DNA from: Candolleomyces eurysporus
Lineage: Eukaryota > Basidiomycota > Agaricomycetes > Agaricales > Psathyrellaceae
Assembly (NCBI GenBank): GCA_027579435.1
Contig: JANBPK010001058.1
Span: forward strand, 1 to 64,000
Length of the DNA stretch: 64,000 bases
Reading direction: 5' to 3'
Part shown: piece by piece, positions 1 through 11,564 of the stretch
How the letters are laid out: the number at the start of each line of letters is the position of its first letter
How positions within the stretch are numbered: position 1 is the stretch's first letter
Notes under the pieces: model-generated
The model's database searches: none
What the model was told of the DNA's origin: nothing
The model's input: the letters and a program-made list of their open reading frames with translations, nothing else
Translations under genes and position numbers: made by a program

Positions 1-1
1 A

Positions 2-919
2 TTTGTCATGGGCCTGATCTGGATGGCCGCAAGGGATGCGGTTGTGGTCAAGGCTTTTCCGGGCAACGTGCAAAACCGAAGGCCATGGGATCCGTATCGC
101 CACAGTGTCGTCTTCATCATGGATTTCATGAAGAACCTTCTCCCCACCGGCTATCACCAGGAATTGGAAAGCATGAAGCCATCCGTTGGCGACGGTACGG
201 CTGAATTCCAACATGCGTTCACAGACTGTCGCCTGTGGTGCAACCACTTCATCCAGGTCCAAGATTACAAGGTCATCAGCACCAAGTTCCTCTGCGCTCT
301 CCTTTCAAACGGAATCGGTGTTCTCTGCGCCCCTAACCAGGCTGGCATCGACCTGCTCTGGATTGGGCTCAAAGGTGACGAAATTTGCGAGGAGAACCTT
401 GTGTTGATATTGGGTCAGGCTAAAAATGACAAGAGTTATCGTACCAAGTCTAATCCTCTTATCCTGGATGCCATGGATCCCGTCAAACTGGACATTTGTG
501 CCGCCAACCGCTCGATTCCAATTATCCGCATCGTGTTTGCATTGGCTTCTGAAGAGCCTGGCATAACCCTAGTGGAGCCTTCTGACCGAAAATTGCCGCG
601 CCTGAAACAGCCCTCTAAATTCACCTCCTATGACTTTTGGTTCGCCGGAGTCGATCCTTCAACATTTCAATGCGTCACGGCCAAGGAGGCTGGGTATTAT
701 CGGGACCTGCTTGCATCGTCCCGGCCTATCTATAACCCTCCATTGCCTGTGCCTCGCGACTTAGGGGATTTAACCAGACTCGTGGGCCTGAAAAACGAGA
801 CGGAGGGCATTGGAGAAGCTCGGGTGGATATGCGACGAGCAGCAAACACCATGATGATGGCAACAAAACCCCATTTCCCTGACACGTGGCATGCCCTTTT
901 GTTCAAGGGAAAAGACTGA
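2..919 (+). CDS. C-terminal part of a large hypothetical protein with a PD-(D/E)xK nuclease-like motif (5' partial)
   Basis: The frame is open to the left edge, so the true start lies outside the window; the stop is at 917-919. About 305 residues are visible. Around residues 105-140 there is an ID followed about 20 residues later by a strand reading LVLILGQAKND. This ID...QxK spacing is what the core of restriction-endonuclease-like (PD-(D/E)xK) folds looks like. The later segment with IPIIRIVFALAS and YDFWFAGVDPSTF resembles the C-terminal region of long, multicopy, uncharacterised proteins common in agaricomycete genomes; that is from memory. Role unknown. A nuclease activity is an inference from the motif only. 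No intron is needed in the visible part. Confidence 0.6.
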   Translation, partial: FVMGLIWMAARDAVVVKAFPGNVQNRRPWDPYRHSVVFIMDFMKNLLPTGYHQELESMKPSVGDGTAEFQHAFTDCRLWCNHFIQVQDYKVISTKFLCALLSNGIGVLCAPNQAGIDLLWIGLKGDEICEENLVLILGQAKNDKSYRTKSNPLILDAMDPVKLDICAANRSIPIIRIVFALASEEPGITLVEPSDRKLPRLKQPSKFTSYDFWFAGVDPSTFQCVTAKEAGYYRDLLASSRPIYNPPLPVPRDLGDLTRLVGLKNETEGIGEARVDMRRAANTMMMATKPHFPDTWHALLFKGKD

Positions 920-3900
920 GTATTAGTTGTATGTACACCATATACGATACATATCGCTCCGCTAATGTATGAAAAGTCGGGTATGTACCTACTTGAAGAG
1001 CTTGCAGGCGTCGATTAGCATCCTTTTCCTTTCACTTCTCCCTCTGTTCTGTTTCGCCTCTCCGAGTCTCAGAGACGACATACCTTGAAGATACTCAGCC
1101 TTCAAAACTGCCGAGTCTGCGATGAATACTTGCGTGATCAATGGCCACGTCTTGTTCTCGTCCATTCAATGAATTCGGCATCACCAGTCCAAACGTCAAG
1201 GGATAAGGTTAAGTTTATGTTAGTTGTGGGGGAAAACGTCGTGTGTGTACACCTTGCCTGGTCTTTCCACACATACAAGAACGGTGATGTCTATCGCCCA
1301 CTCCTGCTCCTGGAACAACAGAGAGACTATCACGAGATCTCATCTAGGAACGGAGTGTCTCAACCTCAGTCTTGTCTTCATTTTTCCAGCTGCTAACATT
1401 GCTACCTACTGTGCTCCACCGCCATAATTTCATTGAATCCGCAGCAAAACCTACCCCTGTTTACACCTCGTTACTCGGGAGGGCCTATGGCTTCACCACT
1501 TGGCAATAGAGAATGAGACAGGGGCTTCCACGACTACTTGCTGTTCATCTTCGAGCGGGTACAGTTCGGCACTTGTGTTCTTTCGATTCTATTGTGTACC
1601 AATCTAGGGTGGAAGCTGGCGATGATCAGGCTGGCCAATGATCGTCCCAGGGCATGCTAATTTTGCTACCTTGCTATCTCCTGTTTTGTCTCCTTGCGTT
1701 AGGTCCCGTGCTCGTTGTGTACTATTTTACCTCAAGTCTCTCTTTATGACATGACTGAATTAATCCTGCAAATTGTCAACTTTGTGAAAGTGAACCAGAA
1801 AATGCAAGTTGTTGATACAATATTAGAACATATAATAAAATACAGAGAACTATAGATACATAAGATGGAATCATGGAATCGCTGAACATGCCCATCGCTC
1901 AAATAGCTGAGTAGCATCTGACTGGAACTCTGATCTGAGCTCTACTCGAGGATCAATTGAGGACATTCCCATCCCTTTGTCCTTCGACTTGAGACTCAAA
2001 ATCAACGCAGAGAAACTTCGGTCTACAAGCGAAATCTCATGTGAATCGACAATGCTTTGGATAACGGACTGGAATAGCACTTACTCAGATCACCTGGAGC
2101 TGCAGCAAACCCGACACCCGCCCCCGAACTTGTGGGCGCAGCAGCCTCAGTGCTAGTGCAGAGTTGCAGTAAATAAACAAATATCATCTTTCGAGGTGTC
2201 CAGGTCTGCCCAGATGGGCCATTCTATCATAACGTCAGATTCCGATGCCATAGTCTTCGGCGCCCAAANGTTTCTTTGAAGGCGACCTTTCTTCTAGCGC
2301 TGTACTCTCAGATTGATGTATCATGATATTCGAGCATCCTGTCATCGAAGCGTGAGGATGAAATAGCAGAGTTCGAGGCTGATAGAATTGAAGGCAAGCT
2401 AGGTTTACCCAATCGCGCCTGCTGTTCTATGCTCTAGCAGCAGCTGGTGACTACTACCTCAGCCTACAGTGGGGGAAAGTTCATACCTCGGAGTTCACAA
2501 GCCATTCCCTGCTTCAAGGGATTTGGAACACTGTAATCTTGCTACACATGCTTGGACCTGAAGGAAGACCACATCAAAGAGCTTCTGAGTCACTTTTATA
2601 GAGTATCGCACAGCTCTGAAAAGATACTGTCTGAAAAGAATCCGTCTATTTCCTTCTACCGAGATGCTACAGCTCTACATAAACCCAACAACGTTGCCTT
2701 CCAAAGCAGGTGGGCTACCAAGCACTAGGACGTGGTCAACTGTCCAGAAACTAAAAATTCCAGTCTTGGTAGAGTCTAGTCACAAGGTCGAGCCCAAGTA
2801 ATTCACAGAAGGCGTTCGAGAATAACGTATGGGACGGGGCCCTGATGCTACTCCTATACTCAGTAAGCATGTTTCTCGGGGCTGAAGGCTCGAACCCACA
2901 TACTGCGTCCTTCATTAATTAGCTCGCTTTCTCGTACACAGATGACAGGACGGTCGGGACTATGCTTCGGAGAGTAGTATTACGAGAGTCCCAGCTGAAG
3001 ACATGTGGGTCCCAACGTGTGTGCCCAGCCATTCGAAGGACGGGATCGCGGGAAATGTAATGTCCAGCGATGTTTCGAATTTGGGCTCCGCCAGTTTGGG
3101 TACCCAAGTTCATGGTAGACTGGAGGAAGGTGAAAAAGGGCGGGTAACGAAGAATCCCGGCGGCACAAGAGGCGAAAAGTGAAGGAGAACTCCCGCCCTT
3201 CAGTCATTGGCCTAGCGTAGATTGAATCCGATCATATCTATAGAGAATTTCCGAATAGGTTCACAGCTAGAAAGGTAATCCCAAGTTGATGTGGTGTACT
3301 GGTCCCCTTCCTAGCGATAACCTCTTGAGGATGGCAAGGCGACCAAGGGGGAAAGCGAACGTCTGAATCGGGATACACGCGAAATGCGCGAACAAGAGAG
3401 AGGACAGGCTGGGTACTGCAGAATGGGACACAGGATGACATCGCTTAGCTATCCAGTTTCCTATTTCTTCGTGGGGCTTATACATGGGGTTCCGAGGCTA
3501 TTGGCTCAAACCTCTTCTGAGTCCTTCATGAGCACCATGACGCAAGGTCAGAACGCCTGCCAAAAACGGTGAGGAACTAAGGGGGAGCTCCGAGGGCACG
3601 ACCTTCACCTTCACCTGGGGCAGGTAGTGTCGTGTGGTTAATCGAACGGCACGAAATGAAATATGAGGACGACCATGACCCAAGGACCGTCGATTATCTA
3701 TTGGCCGGGAGCGAATACTAATAGGATCTCCATTGGGATCCCACGAGGCAATTCACCGTCCTCGTTACGTTGGGGACAGTCCAGTCAGTATGCCAATCAC
3801 CTCGTGCGTTGTGGGAGGCGTGCGCGTGTCTTTTCCGACTGACTCCAATTGGTATGTACAATCTCAATTGCCTCGTGTGTGATCCAAATGGGTGCTCCCC

Positions 3901-4506
3901 CAATTCGTGATGACGACTGATGACGATCAAGCAATTGCCTGGGGATGATTGATCTCAATGGACTACTCAGGGACGAAACGGGAACGCGTAACGCGATTGC
4001 CCATTTTCAGCCTTGTAATGCATGACGCAGGGCTCATTGCTTAAACGAATTTACTCAGAAATTCGATTATTTTTCGCACCAAAAATCGATTCTGCCTTTG
4101 CCGCTGGTGGGCTGTAGCTGTAACTAAACAAGGATATAGTGATAGATTCTGCTCTTGTCATGGGTATGCAGTTATCAACGGTTAGGAAGGTGCGGCGAGG
4201 CGTTGCCTACTAATCCTGGAAATGAAACGCCTAACAGCTGGCCAACTGCCAAGTCCTACAGTGCGCAAAATGTAACGCCAAATCCCGTAGCATCTCTACG
4301 GTCCGCTACAATCCTTAACACTCCGAGAAGGTATTACGTACCAATTGGCGTCTATTGCATCGTGGAAGGTGTGTTCCCGGCTATTGCTCTAGGTCTGTCT
4401 GAAGATTTGTCAGGATCGGGTAGATTGTCCGCCACAATACCTCTCTCTTAAATGCAACGAATCTCGTTAACATGCCTCAATGCAACGAAAGTCGTGTGAT
4501 TCTAGG
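920..4506. other. Intergenic stretch without a recognisable gene
   Basis: About 3.6 kb with only short, overlapping open frames of random composition on both strands. I see no conserved domain, tRNA, transposase or long terminal repeat. One unresolved base lies near 2269. The last few hundred bases before 4507 are the probable promoter region of the next gene. Confidence 0.5.
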
Positions 4507-4513
4507 TATATAA
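4507..4513 (+). promoter_or_regulatory. TATA box candidate
   Basis: TATATAA lies about 170 bases before the ATG at 4684 of the Q/Y-rich gene. The distance fits a TATA box plus a leader of roughly 130 bases. Confidence 0.4.
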
Positions 4514-4683
4514 TGTCCCCGTTTCTTTAGTTAGTGCACGTCATCCTTCCGCCCTCGCTATTGAACGGTCTGGTTTGTCTATTCGCTCTCTGTTGCACTT
4601 TTCTTGCTCACTTGGACTTACCGCTGTTCAATCAGCTCCGGTACCNGTCCAGCTAGACCAAGAAACCGACTCTAAAGCGAATC

Positions 4684-6138
4684 ATGACAACCAGACCGGA
4701 CCTTTCCTGGACAAAATACTTCTCAAGTGTTCATGACTTTCCCCTTGGAGAGTCGAGACGCATCGAAACTGGTAAAAGCACACAGGATATCCAAAGGGGT
4801 GTATCGGTGTCATATAACAATACCTATTACCCCGGCTCGCATCATAGTAACACGATGTTCCACGGTGCGTTCGCCTCATTCTCATCTGGCTCTGAGTTAC
4901 CTATGACGATACGACGCCTCTGTGTCTACAGGGAACACAGAGGTGTACAATGGCCCGGTGCGGGGTCCAGGTGAGTTGGAGTGCTCCACCTACCGGGAAG
5001 CTAGACAGGGCTCATCATTATTACCAGCTTTGGTACAAAGATGTTCTCGACCTCCTGCGGTGCGAGGCTTATACGAGCAGCGCCAGACACGGCCGCATCA
5101 GCCGTACCATCATTCGTACCAAAGCGGTCAGTTTTCATTTCAGCCCTTGTCGCTGATAACAGCTGAATGAACCTTCTTCCTTGTTTCTTTTGGGGTGTAT
5201 CAATCCAACACGACCATTAAGGCGGAGGAGCAGGACGGTATCGCCCAGGCCCACCACCTCCCCCACCACCTCTACCATCACCATGGCCATATATGACTCA
5301 GTACCATCAACCGTATGAGGGACAGTATGATACTGAGTACGGAGAGTGCGCGGCTTGGGATTACACACACGTTCTGCAATATGAGGACCCACAATACCAA
5401 GAGCCCCGGTCTCGCGACCCGCATTATCCGCAATACCAGAGCCCACGGTACCAGTACTCACAATACGGGGACTCACAATACTCGCGGTATCCGCAGGAGC
5501 AGCAACACCCACGCAACCAGCACCAGTACCAGCAGGCGTACACGCCTTCACCGAACCGGCACACCGAAATCCCTCCCTCCGCTACGCACGGGGCACCCGC
5601 ACCAGCATTGCCTCGTGAGGCTCAGTGTTACTCCCGGTCGGAGTCGACGAACGGGCCCGGATACTACCAACAAGAAGGGAACTTGAATTCAAATTGGGCT
5701 CCTCGAGGCCAGAGGCCAGTCACATATTACGAAACGCCGCGTGAGNCTCCCGTGTTCCCACTGGAACTGTCCGAAGATGTCGACGAAAAGAGGGTTTCAC
5801 CGCAGCCACCGGAAGAGTTCCGAAGGGAGAATACGACCACAGGTGTAGCAGAACCATCACCACCAGTGACAGACGGGCCTCAGCGCCAGGAAAACGGTAA
5901 TACCTCTGGCCATCGGGCTCCTGCACACCTTGCCGAATCATCGGCGGGGTCCTCGAAGAAGGGGAAGGAGAAAAAGATCAAGAAGAGGGGTAGTTGGATG
6001 ACCTCGTTCTTCAAGAGGAACTCCAGGAACCCGGACTTGGACCCTTCTGGTGGAGACTCCGAAGGGAACGATACGAAGGAACCCAAGTCCAAGTCGAGAT
6101 TGAAGCGAGGCTCGATTTTGGGCTTTAGAACGAAGTAG
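4684..6138 (+). CDS. Q/Y/P-rich low-complexity protein with lysine-rich tail (family member 1)
   Basis: Best model has four exons: 4684-4864, 4932-4970, 5028-5126 and 5249-6138, giving about 402 aa. All junctions keep phase 1. The acceptor of exon 4 could instead be at 5221, and intron 2 is in frame, so it could be retained. Residues 45-59 read NNTYYPGSHHSNTMF, the motif shared with several genes in this window. A poly-Pro stretch leads into a long segment rich in Q, Y, P, S and R (roughly residues 120-220). The last 70 residues are basic (KKGKEKKIKKRGSWM, then a KSKSRLKRGS stretch). The composition suggests a disordered, possibly condensate-forming protein. The basic tail could bind nucleic acid or be a nuclear signal (inference). 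Its tail and N-terminus are homologous to the 12.1 kb gene. Function unknown. Confidence 0.7.
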
Positions 6139-6656
6139 GAGCTATTAGGATCATGATACTGAGCTGGTTCATTGACAGGTCTGGGACGGGGCAATAATTT
6201 ATTTGGCTACTATTGATCTATTCATTTGACTTTGGTCAATTTTCGGAGCTCTATGTCGCTAATATATATTATCGGTATCCGGTGAATTCGTTTGGATTTA
6301 CCCTGCTCTGTTGAACTTTTTCAATCGTTCGTCGAGTAGCTACCAATAAGTGACGCAGACATCATAAATGATTCAGGGTGAACCAACTCTTCGAGCTGAG
6401 CTTGTTCTGCTGGGTTTGAAGAGGCGCCGAAGCGGAGCGAGGCATTTCTTGTGCTTTATAATTCGTTTTGCTAATGAAATCGATACTTTACGATTCGATG
6501 ATCCAACGATGGGCCTAACCTACATATTCGTGGAGATGGTTCGGAGTGAGGTCATACCAACCATCTTCGATCGGCAAAAAATGATCAAAGCATTAAATTT
6601 TCGGAAGGTAAGCAACGGGAAGGACCACAAAACATACGCACTCCTATCCCCCGATC

Positions 6657-7604
6657 CTACCGACCCTCCTTACCCTCCTCCTTCTCCGCAGCAATCCTCT
6701 TGTCCCTCCTCCGTTTGACGTCCCAATTATACACCCTCGCTGTGTTGACCTCCATGATCGTTAGCTGTTCTCTTAGAAACTCGAGATCTTCGATCGTGTT
6801 TTGGAGATTTTGTTGTGCGGCTTCTAGGCGGGTGTTTAAGAGAGATTGGGCTTGAGGGAGTTTGTAGGAGAGCATCACGTTGGCCTAGAGCGCATATAAG
6901 CATAAAATGGGAAGGGAAGGAGAGAAAAGGGAAGAGACGCACCCCTAGCCATAAGTAGACGCTATCGGATTCTTCGAGTTGCGCTTCGGCGTAGAGCGTA
7001 TCGTTGAGTTCGTATGTTGTTGTGATCGGTTTTAGGTTTGAGGGGTCCTCTTCTTCGTCGTCCTCGTCTTCTAGATCGTCGTCGTCGAGGTCGTCTTCAT
7101 CATTCTCGGTCTTCGATTTACCTTCCTAGATAAATCGCAAGCGCCAATAAATTAGCCGTCCCGTCGGCGGATAATTCAAGGGTTGATGAAAAGGGATGGA
7201 GAGTACTCACCCTCCTTTCCTGCAAGTATTCAACGACATCCAGCGTCTTCCTAATATCAGGTATCTTCTCTTCCAAACTCGTCCGCCTTTGCGTCAAGTT
7301 TGCTTCCATGTACCGGTACTTCCTAGATTTCGTCTTCGTTTTTAGCACGAATGCCAACGGTGAAAATTAACGGGATGCGTACGCTATGGCATCTTGGAAC
7401 GCTCGTAATGTCGTTTCGATACTGTCGGAGGAATCGTCCGACATATATTCGTCGACATTTGCCTATCTCACGATTATCACGGTCTATGATTAGTTTATGG
7501 TGACGGAAGGGTAGGCGTAGTCGGGCACGTACGATGAAGGGAGCTTTTGGAATACCGCGAGGGTTTCTCTCTTCTGAGAAGATGGTTTTTGGTTTTGAGG
7601 CCAT
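6657..7604 (-). CDS. PAC10: Prefoldin subunit 3 (VBP1/Pac10 family)
   Basis: Prefoldin is a cytosolic hexameric cochaperone that hands actin and tubulin to the CCT chaperonin; subunit 3 is one of its two alpha-type subunits. Five exons on the minus strand: 7604-7533, 7462-7383, 7322-7211, 7125-6943 and 6884-6657, giving 224 aa. The family is recognised from VDEYM near the start, the helix KYRYMEANLTQRR, IPDIRKTLDVVEYL, and the C-terminal helix with EDLEFLREQLT and ARVYNWDVKRRR. The alpha-type beta-hairpin region is in exon 4. Human and yeast homologues are about 200 aa. The extra length is an acidic insert encoded at the start of exon 4 (about 20 Asp/Glu between residues 95 and 115) and a charged tail. 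It is divergently transcribed from MRD1 with 363 bases between the start codons. Confidence 0.93.
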
Positions 7605-7967
7605 TGCGAATGAATGAAGGGCTAGGAGAGATCGAGCGCTCAGCTGCAGATTAGATTGGCTGGCTGATGGGCGGCAATACCCGAGCGGAGCTTAATTTAG
7701 GAGGTTCGGCATGTCTTTTTCTGGAGCTTCTTGAGGCGACACTCGACGCTCTTGAGGGATAAATTTCAACCTATACCTGCTGCAATAAAAATTCCTCCTA
7801 TTTCACATTCCTGCAATCCAACCTTCGGTACAAACCAGCCATCCGCTAGACCTGATCCGGTCGGACTTCCAAACCCACCTGATAAAACGACCCATCAAAA
7901 GCGCGTCAACCAACAATTTTTTCAGGTTCGTCTTCTCCCTTTGCCTGTATTCCCCTGGTATGCCAAT
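7605..7967. promoter_or_regulatory. Bidirectional promoter between prefoldin 3 and MRD1
   Basis: Only 363 bases separate the two divergent start codons, so both promoters must lie here. Parts of this block are recognisable in the decayed duplicate around 13,283-13,577, for example the GAGCGCTCAGC and CCGAGCGGAG segments. No clear TATA box is visible, as is usual for housekeeping genes. Confidence 0.6.
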
Positions 7968-10900
7968 ATGTCAACTCGACTGATAGTCAAAAACCTTCCA
8001 GACTATGTCACGCCCGACCGCCTCCGCCAACATTTTCAGCAAAAAGGCAGTCCTGCATGTACACTCACGGACGCCAAAGTCTCGCTGAAACGAGATGGGA
8101 CCTCGAGGCGGTTTGGGTTTGTGGGGTTCAAGACCTCCCAGGAGGCGCAGAAGGCTAGGGTGTGGTTTGATAAAACGTTTATCGATTCGACGAGGATTAG
8201 TGTCGGGGTTGTAGAGGTGAGTTGCGCTTTTCTTCTGTCTTTTGATTACCAGGGCGCAGGCTTATAGGTTTGTCTTTGGTGATTTTTTTGTAGGAAAAAG
8301 GCCACGAACCTTCGCCGAGACCTAACAAACGTCCAAGGCTAGGTCCATCGCCTACCGAAGCTCCGTCGTCTANGTNTACGGCGAAAGGNAAATCAAAAGA
8401 CTCGGGACCGTCCGCCTCTGGTTCCGGGAACAAGCAGCTGGAGCAGTTCTTGGAAGTAATGAAACCGAAGACGAAGAAAGGTCCTTCGTGGGCTAACGAG
8501 GATTCCGTTCCTCAGCCATCCGCCCTCCCTCAACCTGCAAAATCTACCTCGACGTCCGCTAAGACGAAAGAAGATAGTGGAGACGACGAGGACGTGGAGA
8601 TGGCCGACGAAGATTCGTCAGCCCTTCCACCAGCTTCGCAACCGTTGTCTGATATGGAATGGCTCGAGCAGCGGATGACGTCCAACGTTGACAAAGTCGT
8701 TGAAGAAAAGGCGTTCGAGCAATCCGACGACGAGCATGGCGGTCAGGACAATCAGGACGACGAAGAGGTAAGTCATATCCCACTGTTACGGATTATCTGG
8801 TTCTGATGTGGATACTACTAGATTGCGGTTGAAGACACAAAACCGGAGGAAGAAGTGAAAGATCCGACCAAAGAGACCATCCTCCAAACTGCCCGATTAT
8901 TCGTTCGCAATCTGACGTTCTCGTGTACGGAGGAAGAGCTAGAGGAACATTTCAAACCGTTTGGAAGCATCACGCAGGTGAGAATTTATTCTTAGCCTTT
9001 TTATGTCATTTCGTGTTCTATTCTCCCTCTTCTCCCTCGACCTCTAGCCCATGGGGCGTCAAGGGCTTGACGGTCTATGATGACACCATTTAGATAGGGA
9101 CATCAGACCACCGCCATCTGCGGGGGCATGTTGATCCACATATCGATAGTAGAAATTTTATCTGAGTCTCCCTTTTAACCGTTCCCTCTTACTGCTCATT
9201 TTCGGAATACACCAGCTTTACTGATTTTTCCTTCTAATTTTTCAGGTGAGAACGCGACCCGAATTTTCTACGCGCTCAAGGATGATACCTCTTAGATAGG
9301 GACATCAGACCTCTTCTTGTGGGGGGAATGTTGATTCACAATATCGATAGTAGAACTTTTATCTGAACCTTCTCTTTCTCTTTCTCGGCGCTCGACGACG
9401 GCGATGCTGACTTATTCCATTGATAGGTTCATATCCCCATCGACCTCAACACCAAACAAGCCAAAGGTCTAGCCTACGTCACGTTTGCGTCCCCTTCAGA
9501 GGCCGTCGCTGCGTACGACGCTCTGGATAAATCATCCTTCCAGGGTCGGTTGTTGCATATCCTCGGTGCTGTCGATCGTCGAGGGGGTCCCAACGTCGAT
9601 GTGGAGGGAGCGGAAGGGAAGGCAAAGAGGGTAACGGTGAAGGGGGAGAAAGAGGCGAAGCGGAAGGCTGTAGCGGGGAAAGAGTTTAATTGGAGCATGT
9701 TGTACATGAATGTCAGTCGTTTTATTGATTCGAATCGGGTTTTGGTGCTTATTGAAATCTCTTCCTTCCTTCTGTTTTTTTTTTTCGTGCGATAGAGCGA
9801 CGCCGTGGCCTCCTCGATCGCTGATAGGATGGGGATACCCAAAACCGCCATTCTTAACCCTGACTCTTCCTCCGAAAGCTCAACGAGCAATCCAGCAGTC
9901 AAGTTGGCGCTTGCGGAAACGCATATTATAACGGAGACGAAGGCGTACCTCGAGTCGCATGGGGTCGTCCTATCCTCTTTCCAATCAAACTCCAATTCGC
10001 GCCCACGCAGATCGGATACGGTGATCCTCGTCAAAAATATACCCTACGGAACCACCGAAACTCAGATTCGCGAGCTCTTCGAACCTCACGGGGAGTTGGT
10101 GCGTGTTCTGGTCCCTCCGGCGGGTACAATTGCTGTTGTGGAGTACGTCAAAGCGGAGGAGGCGGCGAAGGGCTTTAGGAGTGTGGTATACAGGAGGATG
10201 GGGAACTCGATTGTGTATTTGGAGAAGGGACCGATTGGGATGTTCGATTCGAGTTCTGGTGGGGAAGGTGGGGTGTCGGAAGAGACGAAGGAGATGCTGA
10301 AGAAGACGGTGGTCAGGGTCTCCGAGGGCGGAGATAAGGTGGAGGCGGAGGCGGGGGTAGAGGGAGAGACAGGAGGAGCGGGGACGACGCTATATGTCAA
10401 GAACCTCTCATTCGCGACGACTCAGGAAAAGTTCTCTTCGGTTTTTGCTTCGCTTCCTTCCTTCCTCTTTGCCCGGATACAAACGAAACCTGACCCTAAA
10501 AAGCCCAACTCTAAATTGAGTATGGGATACGGCTTCGTTGGGTTCGAAAACCCTGAAAGCGCCAAGAAGGCTCTGAAGAGCATGCAGGGCTTTGTGCTTG
10601 ATGGGCACGAGTTGAACGTCAAGTTCGCGGGCAGAGGGAAAGAGGAGATGGAGAAAGATGTTTTGAGTGCGGAGAAGGGTACAGGGGCGAAGGCGAGGAC
10701 GACGAAGATGATTGTGAAGAATGTGCCCTTTGAGGCCACGAAGAAGGATATTAGGGATTTGTTCAGGTGCGTTGGCTCCCCTCATTTTTTCCAGCTCATT
10801 CTATTTTTATTTCCATCACTTGTTTGGAAGAAAAGCAACGTTCGGTTTTACTGACATAATTTTTTCTCAGTGCCCACGGAAAGCTAAAATCAGTCCGTCT

Positions 10901-11183
10901 CCCCAAGAAATTCGATTCGCGAACACGAGGCTTTGCCTTCCTCGAATTCGTCACTCGGCACGAGGCGGAGAACGCTTTCAATGCTCTCAAGCATACACAT
11001 TTACTTGGGCGGCATCTTGTGCTCGAGTGGGCTGCCGAAGACGAGGAGCAGGATTTGGATGCGCTCAGGAAAAAGGCGGGAGTTGGCTTTGGAGATGGAA
11101 AGGGGAATATGCCTGGGAGGAAGAGGAAGTTGGATATGCCGGGGAAGAAGGGAGAGGAGGATCCGGAAGGATTGGAAGGTTAA
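7968..11183 (+). CDS. MRD1: Multiple RNA-binding-domain protein MRD1 (RBM19 family)
   Basis: Mrd1 binds pre-rRNA and is needed for early cleavages that make the small ribosomal subunit. Six exons: 7968-8216, 8294-8767, 8822-8977, 9427-9711, 9796-10766 and 10871-11183, giving 815 aa, close to the yeast protein. Five RRMs are visible: residues 1-80 (RLIVKNLP...FGFVGF), about 265-350 (RLFVRNLTF...LAYVTF), about 465-540 (VILVKNIPYGT), about 590-670 (TLYVKNLSF...GYGFVGF) and about 690-765 (MIVKNVPF...GFAFLEF). The linker after RRM1 has the family's KKGPSWANED segment and an acidic stretch. The ATG at 7968 begins directly with RRM1, as in other Mrd1 proteins. Three Ns in exon 2 do not shift the frame. 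Intron 3 (8978-9426) is unusually long and carries two snoRNA-like elements. A pseudogene copy lies at 13.6-16.5 kb. Confidence 0.95.
9070..9172 (+). ncRNA. Probable box C/D snoRNA, copy 1, in MRD1 intron 3
   Basis: C box ATGATGA at 9077-9083 and D box CTGA at 9162-9165 sit about 80 bases apart. Between them are a guide-like segment TTAGATAGGGACAT followed by CAGA (D' candidate) and a C'-like TGTTGAT. TAGATAGGGACA is complementary to TGTCCCTATCTA, which I recall from the conserved 25S rRNA stretch read as ACTGTCCCTATCTACTATC. A second stretch, GATAGTAGA, could pair with the adjoining TCTACTATC. This rRNA region is the target neighbourhood of yeast snR76 and human U49-type guides (from memory). 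Placement in an intron of a ribosome-biogenesis gene is typical. The terminal stem is weak (GAC/GTC). Confidence 0.62.
9275..9372 (+). ncRNA. Probable box C/D snoRNA, copy 2, in MRD1 intron 3
   Basis: A second element in the same intron repeats the layout of copy 1: degenerate C box (AGGATGA) near 9279-9285, identical guide segment TTAGATAGGGACAT plus CAGA, TGTTGAT, ATCGATAGTAGAA, and D box CTGA at 9363-9366. AAGG before the C box and CCTT after the D box can form a short closing stem. The spacer between guide and C' differs strongly from copy 1 while the guide and boxes are kept, as expected for selection on a guide RNA. Confidence 0.58.
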
Positions 11184-11564
11184 GTTTCATCGTGTTCCTC
11201 TGTTTGTCGGATGAGGCGCTGCTGCAATTCGAAATGAATTTCATACTACTTTTCAAGGTGTTGGACAAAATAGCTTCAGTGATCTCGTTGGTCGTAGGAG
11301 AGAGGAAAGAAACGGGGATTCATGATCCTTGTGCTTTTCCTGGGTGCCAGCAGCCCGGTACGCCATTATAGTGAGAGGCAAGCCAGCCTAGCCATGCGAA
11401 GGGGCTGGATGGCAGGCGGGTGTCGTGGGCGTCGAAAAAAAACACGAAAACAAGCGCTAGACTGAGCACAGCGCGTAAGAGGGAACGAGAGTCGATGAAA
11501 AGAATATTCAATGACGATAGAAGGGCGCGTTGTTCGGTCGCCACTTGGTGTGGATTCCCCACAA

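Noticed and set aside
2880..2930. GGTTCGAGCC on the minus strand as a tRNA T-arm
   Set aside because: Flanks do not form a T-stem and no A box or acceptor stem is present.
6368..6718. 116-codon plus-strand frame between the Q/Y gene and prefoldin
   Set aside because: Overlaps the 3' end of prefoldin on the other strand, no family resemblance.
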